From: Treponema sp.
Lineage (GTDB): Bacteria > Spirochaetota > Spirochaetia > Treponematales > Treponemataceae
Length of the DNA stretch: 41,151 nt
Assembly (NCBI GenBank): GCA_017551545.1
Contig: JAFZLJ010000062.1
Span: 1-41,151, forward strand
Direction: 5' to 3'
Below, piece after piece: positions 1-7,151 of the stretch; positions within the stretch are counted from its first letter, which is position 1, and every line of letters starts with the position of its first letter. Both the position numbers and the translations under genes were made by a program. A model generated the notes under the pieces. The model had not been told where the DNA came from and did not search any database. It worked only from the letters and a program-made list of their open reading frames with translations.

Positions 1-68
1 ACCTTAGCTGCATCGATGTCCAACTTTTCAACAATCAATTTCTGCATTTTTTCAAACAATTCGTCCAT
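1..68 (-). CDS. acpP: Acyl carrier protein, N-terminal part (runs off the window)
   Basis: Only the first 22 codons are present; the gene continues beyond base 1. The translation begins MDELFEKMQKLIVEKLDIDA, the typical first helix of bacterial acyl carrier protein, which holds the growing chain on phosphopantetheine during fatty acid synthesis. The serine that carries the cofactor lies outside the window. The ATG at 66-68 has a good AGGAG at 76-80, seven bases away. It follows rpmF by 15 bases in the same direction, the common bacterial rpmF-fatty acid gene linkage, so the two are almost certainly cotranscribed. Confidence 0.85.
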   Translation of the reverse strand, partial: MDELFEKMQKLIVEKLDIDAAK

Positions 69-83
69 TTTTAATCTCCTGAA

Positions 84-272
84 TTATCCGTTAATCTCTG
101 GCGTAATAATCTGTCGTCCGCGGTAGAATCCGCACTTAGGACAAACATGATGAGACTGTACAAGGTTTCCGCAGTTATTGCATTCAACAAGCTGAGGTGC
201 CTTGAGTTTCATATTGATTGTCTGGCGTCTTTTTGTTACGGCCTTTGATACTTTTGATCTAGGTACTGCCAT
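84..272 (-). CDS. rpmF: 50S ribosomal protein L32
   Basis: A 62-residue basic protein starting MAVPRSKVSK, the hallmark start of L32, a small protein of the large ribosomal subunit. Two CxxC pairs (Cys31/Cys34 in CNNC and the later CPKC) form the zinc-ribbon version of L32. Length is normal for the family. The ATG at 270-272 is preceded by GTGAGG. It is the first gene of an rpmF-acpP transcript with a sigma-70 promoter at 314-343. Identification is firm. Confidence 0.97.
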   Translation of the reverse strand: MAVPRSKVSKAVTKRRQTINMKLKAPQLVECNNCGNLVQSHHVCPKCGFYRGRQIITPEING

Positions 273-313
273 ATATGTAACCTCACTTTAAAAATCATAA
301 ATATAGATATAAT

Positions 314-343
314 AATATACAACAAAATATAAGAATATGTCAA
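314..343 (-). promoter_or_regulatory. Sigma-70 promoter for rpmF-acpP
   Basis: On the minus strand a perfect TTGACA (338-343) is followed after 18 bases by TATATT (314-319). The predicted transcript starts about 40 bases before the rpmF ATG. The promoter lies clear of the palindromic element at 369-519. Confidence 0.65.
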
Positions 344-368
344 CATCAAGAAAAATTGTAATCTTATA

Positions 369-519
369 ATAAAAAAATGCTCCCGTGTGCCTTGTGGATT
401 CAAAACCGCAGGCCTCGCCTGCTACACGCTGAAGTGCCTTGTAATTATATATTTGGCCGCCTGGCGGCCGCACTTCAGAGTGTTTTTGCCTCCACAAGTC
501 CCACTCCGCATTTTTTTAT
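369..519. repeat. Structured palindromic element E1, GC-rich core
   Basis: A 151-base imperfect inverted repeat fills most of the rpmF-coaD gap. Outer arms ATAAAAAAATGC (369-380) and GCATTTTTTTAT (508-519) match perfectly. Next inward, CTTGTGGA (391-398) pairs with TCCACAAG (491-498). Then ACACGCTGAAGTGC (424-437) pairs with GCACTTCAGAGTGT (470-483), 13 of 14 bases. The centre is GGCCGCC-T-GGCGGCC (455-469). Base composition is far richer in G+C than the flanks. It may act as a terminator of coaD on the minus strand or be a small non-coding mobile element. Its right arm shares GTCCCACTC with the element at 14155-14298. Confidence 0.7.
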
Positions 520-533
520 CATGCTTTCATATA

Positions 534-566
534 CTATTCCCTATCCCCTATTTACTATTTCCCTAA
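534..566 (-). repeat. All-frame-stop repeat, copy 1 (3' end of coaD)
   Basis: On the minus strand this reads TTAGGGAAATAGTAAATAGG followed by GGATAGGGAATAG. The TAG stop of coaD (555-557) and the last codons before it are part of the repeat. Related copies are at 21901-21932, 31697-31723 and 31907-31937. Confidence 0.7.
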
Positions 567-1034
567 TTTCTTTTTAAGTGCGTCTACAACAAGCGGAGGA
601 ACCATTCGCGAAATATCTCCTCCAAACAAGGCTAGTTCTTTTATACTGCTGCTTTTTACTACGCCCCATTTTTCTTTGGATGGGAGGAACATTGTTTCTA
701 TCTGGGGGTTCAGGTTCTGGTTCATGTGGGCAAGCTCGAATTCGTAAGAAAAATCGTTACTGGAACGGATTCCTCTTATAAGAACCTTGGCACCTACTTC
801 CTTGGCGTAGTTTACAATCAGTCCTTCCCAGACGTGAATCTGAACATTCTTATAGTTTTTAAGAAGTTCTTTAAGCATTTCCAGACGTTCCTGTTCCGTG
901 AACATATAATTCTTGTTAGGATTTACAGAAATCAAAACGTCAACATCATCAAATAATTTTGAGGCACGCTGAATAATATCTAAATGTCCATTAGTTGGGG
1001 GGTCAAAAGAACCCGGAAAAACAGCTTTTATCAT
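555..1034 (-). CDS. coaD: Phosphopantetheine adenylyltransferase
   Basis: This 159-residue enzyme transfers AMP from ATP to 4'-phosphopantetheine, the fourth step of coenzyme A synthesis in the cytoplasm. The nucleotidyltransferase signature GSFDPPTNGH is at residues 8-17, and the C-terminal VKSSSIKEL matches the ATP-binding SSS motif of CoaD; the core RGIRSSNDFSYEFELAHMN is also typical. Length is normal. The last residues (LGK, stop) are encoded by a dispersed repeat, so the natural C-terminus may have been slightly altered. It is divergent from the lipoprotein gene at 1092, with 57 bases between the two starts. No clear Shine-Dalgarno sequence precedes the ATG. Confidence 0.95.
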   Translation of the reverse strand: MIKAVFPGSFDPPTNGHLDIIQRASKLFDDVDVLISVNPNKNYMFTEQERLEMLKELLKNYKNVQIHVWEGLIVNYAKEVGAKVLIRGIRSSNDFSYEFELAHMNQNLNPQIETMFLPSKEKWGVVKSSSIKELALFGGDISRMVPPLVVDALKKKLGK

Positions 1035-1053
1035 ATATTTATTTGTATCTTAT

Positions 1054-1082
1054 TTGACGAAACTAGGCAATAGATGTTATAT
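1054..1082 (+). promoter_or_regulatory. Sigma-70 promoter, likely leaderless, for the lipoprotein gene
   Basis: TTGACG (1054-1059), a 17-base spacer and TTATAT (1077-1082) end nine bases before the ATG at 1092. The expected start of transcription is within about three bases of the ATG. There is no Shine-Dalgarno sequence. Confidence 0.55.
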
Positions 1083-1091
1083 TTTTAGTGT

Positions 1092-1706
1092 ATGAAAAAG
1101 AAGCTATTATTAACATTTACTGCATTTGCAGCATTATTTGCTATTATATTCTCATCATGCGCTTCTAAACCAACTGAACCAAAGCCTGATCAGAAGGAAA
1201 TTGAAACCCCGCAGACTGAAGATGAGCTTTCTGATGAAGATATAATAGTTATTACAGATGATGATGACGGTTCGGACGATGAATATCTTCGTTCCATTGC
1301 CAATCTTGATGGAGTAGAAGCTGTTTCTAAAAAAGAATTTACAGACGATAAAAACGAAATTCTTGAAATCATTTCTGAACTTGCATTGGTAATGGAAACT
1401 CAGGATACCCTTTCATGGCTTAATTACATTGATGATGAATCAAAAGAGTATTACAAGAATCCTGTAAATCTTCGCAAGGCACAACAGAGACTTCGTGATA
1501 AACGTATTGAACTTAAGACAATCGAAGATTATTTTAAGTATGTATTTATTCCTGCACGCAGAAACAGTCATATAGATGAAATTCGTTATGTTTCTAAGAA
1601 TCATGTAAAGGCTGTACAGATTCGCGAAGATGCACCAGATGCAATTTATTATGAATTCAAGAAGAAATCAGGCAAATGGCTTATTTATATTCCGCCTGTA
1701 TCTTAA
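1092..1706 (+). CDS. Predicted lipoprotein, unknown function
   Basis: 204 residues. A lysine-rich start, a hydrophobic stretch and a lipobox-like FSSC with Cys23 indicate a spirochete lipoprotein (spirochete lipoboxes are looser than the enterobacterial consensus). Residues about 24-75 are a very acidic linker rich in Asp and Glu. A folded domain follows (about 85-204) with a run of charged helices and a C-terminal strand motif KSGKWLIYIPPVS, reminiscent of small NTF2-like lipoprotein domains, but this resemblance is only an impression. It is followed by a hairpin with a T-run at 1705-1726 and has its own promoter, so it is probably monocistronic. I do not recognise the family. Confidence 0.8.
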   Translation: MKKKLLLTFTAFAALFAIIFSSCASKPTEPKPDQKEIETPQTEDELSDEDIIVITDDDDGSDDEYLRSIANLDGVEAVSKKEFTDDKNEILEIISELALVMETQDTLSWLNYIDDESKEYYKNPVNLRKAQQRLRDKRIELKTIEDYFKYVFIPARRNSHIDEIRYVSKNHVKAVQIREDAPDAIYYEFKKKSGKWLIYIPPVS

Positions 1707-1726
1707 AAAATCTTTATTGATTTTTT
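1705..1726 (+). terminator. Terminator after the 1092 lipoprotein gene
   Basis: AAAAAATC (1705-1712), loop TTTATT, GATTTTTT (1719-1726): an A/T-rich perfect eight-base stem that begins in the stop codon and ends in a T-run. The stem is weak. It overlaps the -35 box of the next gene. Confidence 0.45.
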
Positions 1727-1745
1727 ACTATTCATAATTTATAAT
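1717..1745 (+). promoter_or_regulatory. Sigma-70 promoter for the HEAT-like gene
   Basis: TTGATT (1717-1722), a 17-base spacer and TATAAT (1740-1745). The -35 box lies within the hairpin of the preceding terminator. The leader would be about 34 bases and includes a strong AGGAGG (1773-1778). Confidence 0.65.
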
Positions 1746-1785
1746 AATATAAATTCTTATTTGAAAATTTCCAGGAGGAAATAAA

Positions 1786-2535
1786 ATGAAATTAACAAAG
1801 AAACTTTTTGCTGTTGCCCTTTTGATGTCTGCTGCAGCTATGACTTTTGCTCAGAGCCAGTCAGTACAGAAACAATCAAGCAGCTCAAATAAAGAAACTT
1901 ACGTAGAAAATGAATATCTTGATGATATTGATACAGAAATTATCATTGGTATGGCAGAAGCTGATGATTATGAATCAAAGTTTTTAGCTTTACAGTATAT
2001 ACAGGAAGCAATTGAAGATGGTAACACTTCTGCAGGTGTAATTGAAGCACTTGATAAGCTTGCAGGTGAAGGAATCCTTTCAGAATCACGCACAAACGGA
2101 AGAAAAATCAATAACTTCCCTGATATTCGTCGTGATGCATGTATTTTAATGGCTCAGGTTCCTTCTGAACACACAAAGAATCAGCTTATTAAAATTATGG
2201 TTGCCGAAAATGAACCAATGGTTACAGCTGCTGCTGTTCAGTCTTTAAGCAAAATTAATCCAGAAAATGCAGACGAAGCTATTGAAGCTATTTGCTTTGT
2301 TCACAAAAAGAACATGTATCTTAATCCAACAAGCAGCCTTGCTTTTGAAGTAATCGACGCTTTTGAACGCCTTGCTCCTAATGCAAGCAACCATAAAGCA
2401 ATGACAAGTACTTTAACACTCATTGCAAGCAACTACCGCTATCCTACTTCTATTCGTAATAGAGCACAGAGACTTTTGAAGAAGCTTTCAAATGCTGGAA
2501 GCAGCTCAAGCTCTAAGAATGTAGACGCAAAATAA
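1786..2535 (+). CDS. Exported HEAT-repeat-like protein
   Basis: 249 residues with a clear cleavable signal peptide (MKLTKKLFAVALLMSAAAMTFAQ, cleavage near residue 22), so the protein should act in the periplasm or outer envelope. A serine-rich segment follows. The rest is alpha-helical and repetitive: segments such as RRDACILMAQVPSEH and MVTAAAVQSLSKI have the spacing of HEAT/PBS-lyase-type helical repeats, which usually serve as protein-binding scaffolds. A serine-rich tail (SNAGSSSSSKN) ends the protein. The ATG has AGGAGG seven bases upstream. The maf gene starts 13 bases after the stop, so the two are probably cotranscribed. The partner is unknown. Confidence 0.8.
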   Translation: MKLTKKLFAVALLMSAAAMTFAQSQSVQKQSSSSNKETYVENEYLDDIDTEIIIGMAEADDYESKFLALQYIQEAIEDGNTSAGVIEALDKLAGEGILSESRTNGRKINNFPDIRRDACILMAQVPSEHTKNQLIKIMVAENEPMVTAAAVQSLSKINPENADEAIEAICFVHKKNMYLNPTSSLAFEVIDAFERLAPNASNHKAMTSTLTLIASNYRYPTSIRNRAQRLLKKLSNAGSSSSSKNVDAK

Positions 2536-2548
2536 ACCGGAGCATTAA

Positions 2549-3139
2549 TTGGAACCAATAATTCTAGCTTCTTCCTCACCCCGCAGACAGGAGATTTTGA
2601 AAATGCTCAAAATCCCTTACAGGGTGATTATGCCTAACATTGATGAAACAATCTCGACAATGCTTCCTCATGAAGAAATTCCTGAACTACTGGCACGCGA
2701 AAAAGTGACTGCTGTTATACGCTCTTTGCCTGCCGGACAGGAAATTCCATGGGTTTTGGGTGCAGATACAATTATTTCCTATAATAAAAGCCTTTACGGA
2801 AAGCCTCAGGACCAGGATGAAGCATTCAGATTCCTGCAGGATTTTCAGGGAAATACACATACAATTCTTACAGCTTTGGTTTTATATAATGGTAAAACTC
2901 ATTCTACAACTTCAAAGCTTTGTAAAACAAAAGTAACATTCAGCCCACTTACCGACGAAGAAATTCAGTGGTATGTAGATACAGGCGAATGGCATGGAGC
3001 AGCAGGCGGTTACCGCATTCAGAGTCTTGCTTCAATGTTTATCAGTCATATCGACGGTTCATATTCAGGTGCCATCGGGTTGCCTATTTCTGAGCTTTAC
3101 GATATATTAAAAGAACAGGGATACAAAATCCTTGAATAG
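2549..3139 (+). CDS. maf: Maf-family nucleoside triphosphate pyrophosphatase
   Basis: 196 residues. Maf proteins hydrolyse non-canonical or methylated nucleoside triphosphates (often dTTP/UTP-type) to monophosphates. Visible motifs: the substrate loop ASSSPRR at residues 7-13, GADTII with the metal-binding Asp, KPQDQDEAFRFL, and WHGAAGGYRIQ, a variant of the usual GKAGAYxIQ. Translation starts at TTG (2549-2551), supported by GGAG at 2539-2542 and by the protein starting exactly where Maf proteins do. It follows the HEAT-like gene by 13 bases. Ends in a short hairpin (3139-3151) without a T-run. Confidence 0.9.
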   Translation: MEPIILASSSPRRQEILKMLKIPYRVIMPNIDETISTMLPHEEIPELLAREKVTAVIRSLPAGQEIPWVLGADTIISYNKSLYGKPQDQDEAFRFLQDFQGNTHTILTALVLYNGKTHSTTSKLCKTKVTFSPLTDEEIQWYVDTGEWHGAAGGYRIQSLASMFISHIDGSYSGAIGLPISELYDILKEQGYKILE

Positions 3140-3213
3140 AGCCGTTGGCTCAAATTAATCTTCCGGCCCTTTTGGGTACGAGAAACAGAGTTAGGTTGGG
3201 AAAGCGTATCGAG

Positions 3214-3250
3214 CCCTTCGATGTGGTTACTGAGCCTGTCGAAGTGCAGG
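3214..3250. repeat. CGACAGGCTCAG-type palindromic repeat in the rpsB leader
   Basis: CTTCGA (3216-3221) pairs with TCGAAG (3239-3244) around GTGGTTACTGAGCCTG. The type (TTCGACAGGCTCAG and its variants) is a small palindrome found scattered in many bacterial genomes. It lies in the 156-base gap between maf and rpsB, 46 bases before the rpsB ATG. I see no convincing promoter in this gap. Confidence 0.55.
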
Positions 3251-3295
3251 GACCGCGCTGTTGGTTTCATGACTTTCCCCGTGAAGGAGTTAATC

Positions 3296-4162
3296 ATGGC
3301 TGTTGTTACCATGAAGAACCTGCTTGAATCCGGAGTACATTTCGGTCATCAGGTAAAGAGATGGGATCCACGTATGAAGAAGTATATCTTCGCAGAACGC
3401 AATGGAATCCACATTATTGACTTGCAGAAGACAATCGCTGCAATTAAAGACGGATACGATGAAGTTCGTCGTGTTACTGCTGCAGGAAAATCAGTACTGT
3501 TCGTAGGAACAAAAAAACAGGCACAGCAGGCTGTACAGAAAGAAGCTGAACGCTGTGGAATGTTCTATGTAAACAACCGCTGGCTTGGTGGTATGCTTAC
3601 AAACTTTGCTACAATCAAAAAATCACTTCAGCGCCTCAAGAAAATCGAAAAGATGGAAATCGACGGCACATTCGAAAATCTTACAAAGAAAGAAGTAGCT
3701 GCCCTCCAGAAGGAAAAGGCTAAGCTCGAAAAGAACCTTGGTGGTATTAAAGAAATGAAGGAACTCCCAGGAGCTATCTTTATTATTGATACACACAAGG
3801 AACAGCTTGCAGTTGCAGAAGCTCGCAGAATGGGTATTCCTATTATTGCTGTTGTTGATACAAACTGTAACCCAGAAGGTATTGACTACCCTATCCCAGG
3901 TAACGATGATGCTATCCGCGCTATTTCATTGTTCACATCAATCATCGCAAACGCTGTAATCGAATCTGACAATGAAGCTGGTCTTAAGATTCTTGAAAAT
4001 CTTAATGATGATGAAGAAGTTACAACAGACGCTTCTAACAAAGATGAAGATGAAGAAATTGTAGACTACTCTAACTATCAGCCTACAGAAATTAAAGAAG
4101 AAGACCGCGAAGCTGACGAAGCTGAAAGTCTTATCGACGAAGATAAAATTTATAAGGACTAA
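3296..4162 (+). CDS. rpsB: 30S ribosomal protein S2 with acidic C-terminal tail
   Basis: 288 residues. The core [20 protein letters not shown], the [12 protein letters not shown] stretch and [29 protein letters not shown] are diagnostic for S2, which binds the small subunit late in assembly and helps hold S1. The start at 3296 is chosen because GAAGGAG (3283-3289) precedes it and homologues begin with this M-x-x-V-T-M-K; an in-frame upstream ATG at 3221 would add 25 residues unlike S2 and falls inside a repeat. Residues about 236-288 form an extension in which about 23 of 52 residues are Asp or Glu; E. coli S2 (241 residues) ends before it. tsf follows after four bases. Confidence 0.97.
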   Translation: MAVVTMKNLLESGVHFGHQVKRWDPRMKKYIFAERNGIHIIDLQKTIAAIKDGYDEVRRVTAAGKSVLFVGTKKQAQQAVQKEAERCGMFYVNNRWLGGMLTNFATIKKSLQRLKKIEKMEIDGTFENLTKKEVAALQKEKAKLEKNLGGIKEMKELPGAIFIIDTHKEQLAVAEARRMGIPIIAVVDTNCNPEGIDYPIPGNDDAIRAISLFTSIIANAVIESDNEAGLKILENLNDDEEVTTDASNKDEDEEIVDYSNYQPTEIKEEDREADEAESLIDEDKIYKD

Positions 4163-4166
4163 TAAT

Positions 4167-5000
4167 ATGGCATTTACAGCAAGTGATATTAAAAACCTTC
4201 GTGAAATGACTGGTGCCGGAATGATGGAATGTAAGAAGGCTCTTACAGAATGTGACGGCAACATCGACGAAGCAGCTAAATATCTTAAGGAAAAGGGACT
4301 TGCCGCTGCTGCTAAACGTGCAGACCGCGCTACTGCAGAAGGACGCCTCTTTATCCGCAATACTGGAGACAAGGTTTACGTTGTAGAACTTACTTGTGAA
4401 ACAGACTTTGTTGCAAAGAATGCAGATTTCATCGCTCTTGGTGAAAAGATGCTCGACGTATCTATTGAAAAGGGCTACACAAAAGTAGAAGAAGAACACA
4501 CAAAGATGCTCGAACCACTCAAGGTTTCTATCCGTGAAAACATGAATGTTGCAAAGGTAGAAGTTATTGATGTTCCAGCAGGCTGTACAGCTTCTTACTA
4601 TATCCACTCAGACAACAAAACTGGTGCTGTTGTAGTTATCAGTGGTTCACAGGCTGATGCCGTTAAGACATTTGCTTATGACTGCTGTCTCCACATTGCA
4701 GCATTTACACCAGCTTACACATCTAAGAAAGACGTTCCACAGAGCTACGTTGATGAACAGAAAGAAATCTTCAAGGCTCAGATGGATCAGGATGAAAAGA
4801 TGGCTGGCAAACCAGACAATGTTAAGGAAGGAATCTTACAGGGTAAGATCAACAAGCACCTTGCAGAAATCTGTTTTGAAGACCAGATGTTCGTAAAGGA
4901 TGACAAAAAGACTGTAACTGCTAAACTTGCAGAAGTTGGAAAAGAAGCAGGTGCAACACTTGCATTCGTAACAGCTAAGCTTTTTGTACTTGGTAAATAA
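4167..5000 (+). CDS. tsf: Translation elongation factor Ts
   Basis: 277 residues. EF-Ts releases GDP from EF-Tu. The N-terminal UBA-like domain (residues 3-45: IKNLREMTGAGMMECKKALTE) and the TDFVAKNADF signature near residue 75 are clear, followed by the core subdomains. It sits four bases after rpsB in the nearly universal rpsB-tsf pair and is followed by frr after 20 bases. The start is set by homology; the Shine-Dalgarno match (AAGGAC inside the rpsB end) is modest, which suggests translational coupling with rpsB. Confidence 0.97.
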   Translation: MAFTASDIKNLREMTGAGMMECKKALTECDGNIDEAAKYLKEKGLAAAAKRADRATAEGRLFIRNTGDKVYVVELTCETDFVAKNADFIALGEKMLDVSIEKGYTKVEEEHTKMLEPLKVSIRENMNVAKVEVIDVPAGCTASYYIHSDNKTGAVVVISGSQADAVKTFAYDCCLHIAAFTPAYTSKKDVPQSYVDEQKEIFKAQMDQDEKMAGKPDNVKEGILQGKINKHLAEICFEDQMFVKDDKKTVTAKLAEVGKEAGATLAFVTAKLFVLGK

Positions 5001-5020
5001 ATATAATAGGAGATTTACAA

Positions 5021-5563
5021 ATGGCAGAAAACACAGAAGAGAGAATGGAAAAAACAATCGCTTCTTTGAAGGATTCTTTAAATGCTATCAGAACTGGACG
5101 TGCCAACGCTGCAATCTTTGATAAGGTTCGCGTAGATTATTACGGCACTAAATCACCGCTTAATCAGGTTGCAACTATTCAGATACCAGAAGCTCGTTCT
5201 GTAATAATTCAGCCGTTTGATAAATCTCTTATTACAGAAATCGAAAAGGCAATTCAGGTTGCTGACCTTGGTTTCAATCCTTCTAACGATGGAAAGGTTA
5301 TCCGCATTACTATCCCTGCCCTTACTGCAGACCGCCGCAAGGAGCTTGTAAAGCAGGCTAAGACAATTGCAGAAAACAGCAGAACTGCTATCCGCAATAT
5401 CCGCCGCGATGGTAACGATGACCTTAAAAAACAGCAGAAGGACGGAACTTTGACAGAAGACGGACTTAAGACCGAAACTGACAAGCTCCAGAAACTTACT
5501 GACAAATTCATCGATGAAATCAACAAGATTTACGATGCAAAAGAAAAGGAAATCCTGAACTAA
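5021..5563 (+). CDS. frr: Ribosome recycling factor
   Basis: 180 residues, close to the usual 185. With EF-G it splits the post-termination ribosome. Conserved stretches: SLNAIRTGRANAAIFDKVRVDYYG near residues 19-42, the helical DRRKELVKQAKTIAE, and RNIRRDGNDDLKK. AGGAGA (5009-5014) precedes the ATG. It continues the rpsB-tsf operon; uppS starts two bases after the stop. Confidence 0.97.
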   Translation: MAENTEERMEKTIASLKDSLNAIRTGRANAAIFDKVRVDYYGTKSPLNQVATIQIPEARSVIIQPFDKSLITEIEKAIQVADLGFNPSNDGKVIRITIPALTADRRKELVKQAKTIAENSRTAIRNIRRDGNDDLKKQQKDGTLTEDGLKTETDKLQKLTDKFIDEINKIYDAKEKEILN

Positions 5564-5565
5564 TA

Positions 5566-6282
5566 ATGTCTTTGGATAAGAACAATCTTCCGCTCCATGT
5601 TGCCATTACAATGGACGGGAACGGAAGATGGGCAACACAACGAAAACTCCCTCGTACTGCAGGACACGATAAAGGCCTGCATACAGTAAAGGCAATTGTA
5701 AAAGCTGCTTCTGATTTGGGAATAAAAAATCTTACGCTTTATATTTTTTCTACAGAAAACTGGAAGCGTACAGAAAAAGAAGTTGGTTTCCTTATGAATC
5801 TTATCCATACACATCTTAAACAGGAGCTTGATTTTTACAGAGAAAATGGAATCAAGCTCAACCATATTGGAGATTTAGAGGCATTGCCTGCTGCAATTAA
5901 AAAAGACATTACAGATGCAGTAGACGATACAAAAGATTTTGACGGAATGGTTTTGAACCTTGCCATTAATTACGGTGGCAGGGATGAATTAATCCGCGGA
6001 ATAAAAAAGATAATTAAAAACTGCACAAGTGAAGATCAGATTACAGAAAAATTAATTTCTGAATCGCTTGATATGCCGCAAAGTCCTGATGTTGATTTAT
6101 TAATCCGCACAGGCGGTGAAAAACGACTTAGCAATTTCCTGCTCTGGCATATACCTTATGCAGAACAGATTTATATAGACACACTCTGGCCAGACTACAC
6201 AGTTGAAGAGTTTTATGATAATATAGAAGAGTTCCAGAAAAGGAACAGAAGGTTTGGAGCAGAAAAATCGGAGAAGAAATAA
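5566..6282 (+). CDS. uppS: Undecaprenyl diphosphate synthase (cis-prenyltransferase)
   Basis: 238 residues. The enzyme adds isopentenyl units to farnesyl diphosphate to make the C55 carrier lipid for peptidoglycan and polysaccharide. The catalytic region HVAITMDGNGRWA (Asp17) and the C-terminal DLLIRTGGEKRLSNFLLW and WPDY motifs match cis-prenyltransferases; the usual RTSGE reads RTGGE. Start two bases after frr. The gene precedes cdsA and dxr, grouping lipid-carrier, phospholipid and isoprenoid precursor steps. Confidence 0.96.
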   Translation: MSLDKNNLPLHVAITMDGNGRWATQRKLPRTAGHDKGLHTVKAIVKAASDLGIKNLTLYIFSTENWKRTEKEVGFLMNLIHTHLKQELDFYRENGIKLNHIGDLEALPAAIKKDITDAVDDTKDFDGMVLNLAINYGGRDELIRGIKKIIKNCTSEDQITEKLISESLDMPQSPDVDLLIRTGGEKRLSNFLLWHIPYAEQIYIDTLWPDYTVEEFYDNIEEFQKRNRRFGAEKSEKK

Positions 6283-6292
6283 AGAGTATAAT

Positions 6293-7147
6293 ATGAACAA
6301 AGTAATCAAACGACTTCTTGTATTTTTCATTGGTGTTCCCCTTGTTATTGCGGTAGTATCCCTACCGTTCTGCAAACATATATTATTAAATATCCTTACA
6401 ATTATAAGTGCTGGTATAGCTGCTAATGAATTCTACAATATGGCTTCAACTAAATATAAGTTGTTTCCAAGATTTGTAATAATCCTTCTTACTGCAGCAC
6501 TTCCAATTCTCACTTATATATTTGTTTTATTTAATTTTGATTTTTCATATCTTATGTGGTTCCTTGTCCTTGAAATTTTTGCATTCATGGGCGCAGAATC
6601 ATTAATAGCAAAAACCTTTGAAGAATCTGTAACAAAAATAAGCCTTACAACTCTTATTCTTTTCTATTGCGGCTACATGTTATCTTTCATAATCAGAATG
6701 TCTGCAATACCTGAAAATACTTCTATATATCTTTACCTGTATTTTATCCTTGTATTCATGACAGATTCAGGTGCATGGTTCTTTGGCGTTCTGTTTGGAA
6801 AATCAACAAGAGGATTTTTTAAGGCAAGTCCAAACAAAAGTCTTGTAGGATTTTTCGGCGGTATTTTAACTGCAATTGCCAGCGGCATTGTATTTAAGTT
6901 TATATTCCCTGAAATTTTCTTTGGTTCTATCTGGAAAATAATTTTAATAAGTTTTATTACAGCACTAGGTGCAATAATCGGAGATTTGATTGAATCAGTT
7001 TTCAAACGCTCATTAGACGTAAAGGACAGCGGTAATATTATACCGGGAAGAGGCGGACTTCTTGACTGTCTTGATTCTCTCATTCTGGGTGCTCCGATTT
7101 TCTACATTGGAATACACTTTTTTTATCTTTCAATAGTAATTCAATAA
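6293..7147 (+). CDS. cdsA: Phosphatidate cytidylyltransferase
   Basis: 284 residues from the ATG at 6293. The open frame extends upstream to 6254 inside uppS, but MNKVIKRLLVFFIG is the natural start of a membrane protein and begins 10 bases after the uppS stop. The protein is polytopic, with about seven hydrophobic segments. It makes CDP-diacylglycerol from phosphatidate and CTP at the inner membrane. The C-terminal signature SVFKRSLDVKDSGNIIPG then GRGGLLDCLDSL corresponds to the CDP-alcohol synthase motif, but reads GRGG...DCLDS where many members have GHGG...DRxDS. Confidence 0.93.
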   Translation: MNKVIKRLLVFFIGVPLVIAVVSLPFCKHILLNILTIISAGIAANEFYNMASTKYKLFPRFVIILLTAALPILTYIFVLFNFDFSYLMWFLVLEIFAFMGAESLIAKTFEESVTKISLTTLILFYCGYMLSFIIRMSAIPENTSIYLYLYFILVFMTDSGAWFFGVLFGKSTRGFFKASPNKSLVGFFGGILTAIASGIVFKFIFPEIFFGSIWKIILISFITALGAIIGDLIESVFKRSLDVKDSGNIIPGRGGLLDCLDSLILGAPIFYIGIHFFYLSIVIQ

Positions 7148-7151
7148 CAGC

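Noticed and set aside
288..497. 69-codon minus-strand frame over the rpmF-coaD gap
   Set aside because: It runs through the palindromic element E1 and the rpmF promoter, has a tyrosine-rich, AT-driven tail and no ribosome site; explained by the repeat.
3221..3295. Longer S2 start giving 25 extra residues
   Set aside because: The extra part is encoded by a palindromic repeat and has no Shine-Dalgarno sequence; the ATG at 3296 has both homology and GAAGGAG.
3938..4607. Minus-strand frames of 144 and 158 codons under rpsB and tsf
   Set aside because: Antisense shadows of strongly conserved genes, rich in Cys and Phe, without ribosome sites.
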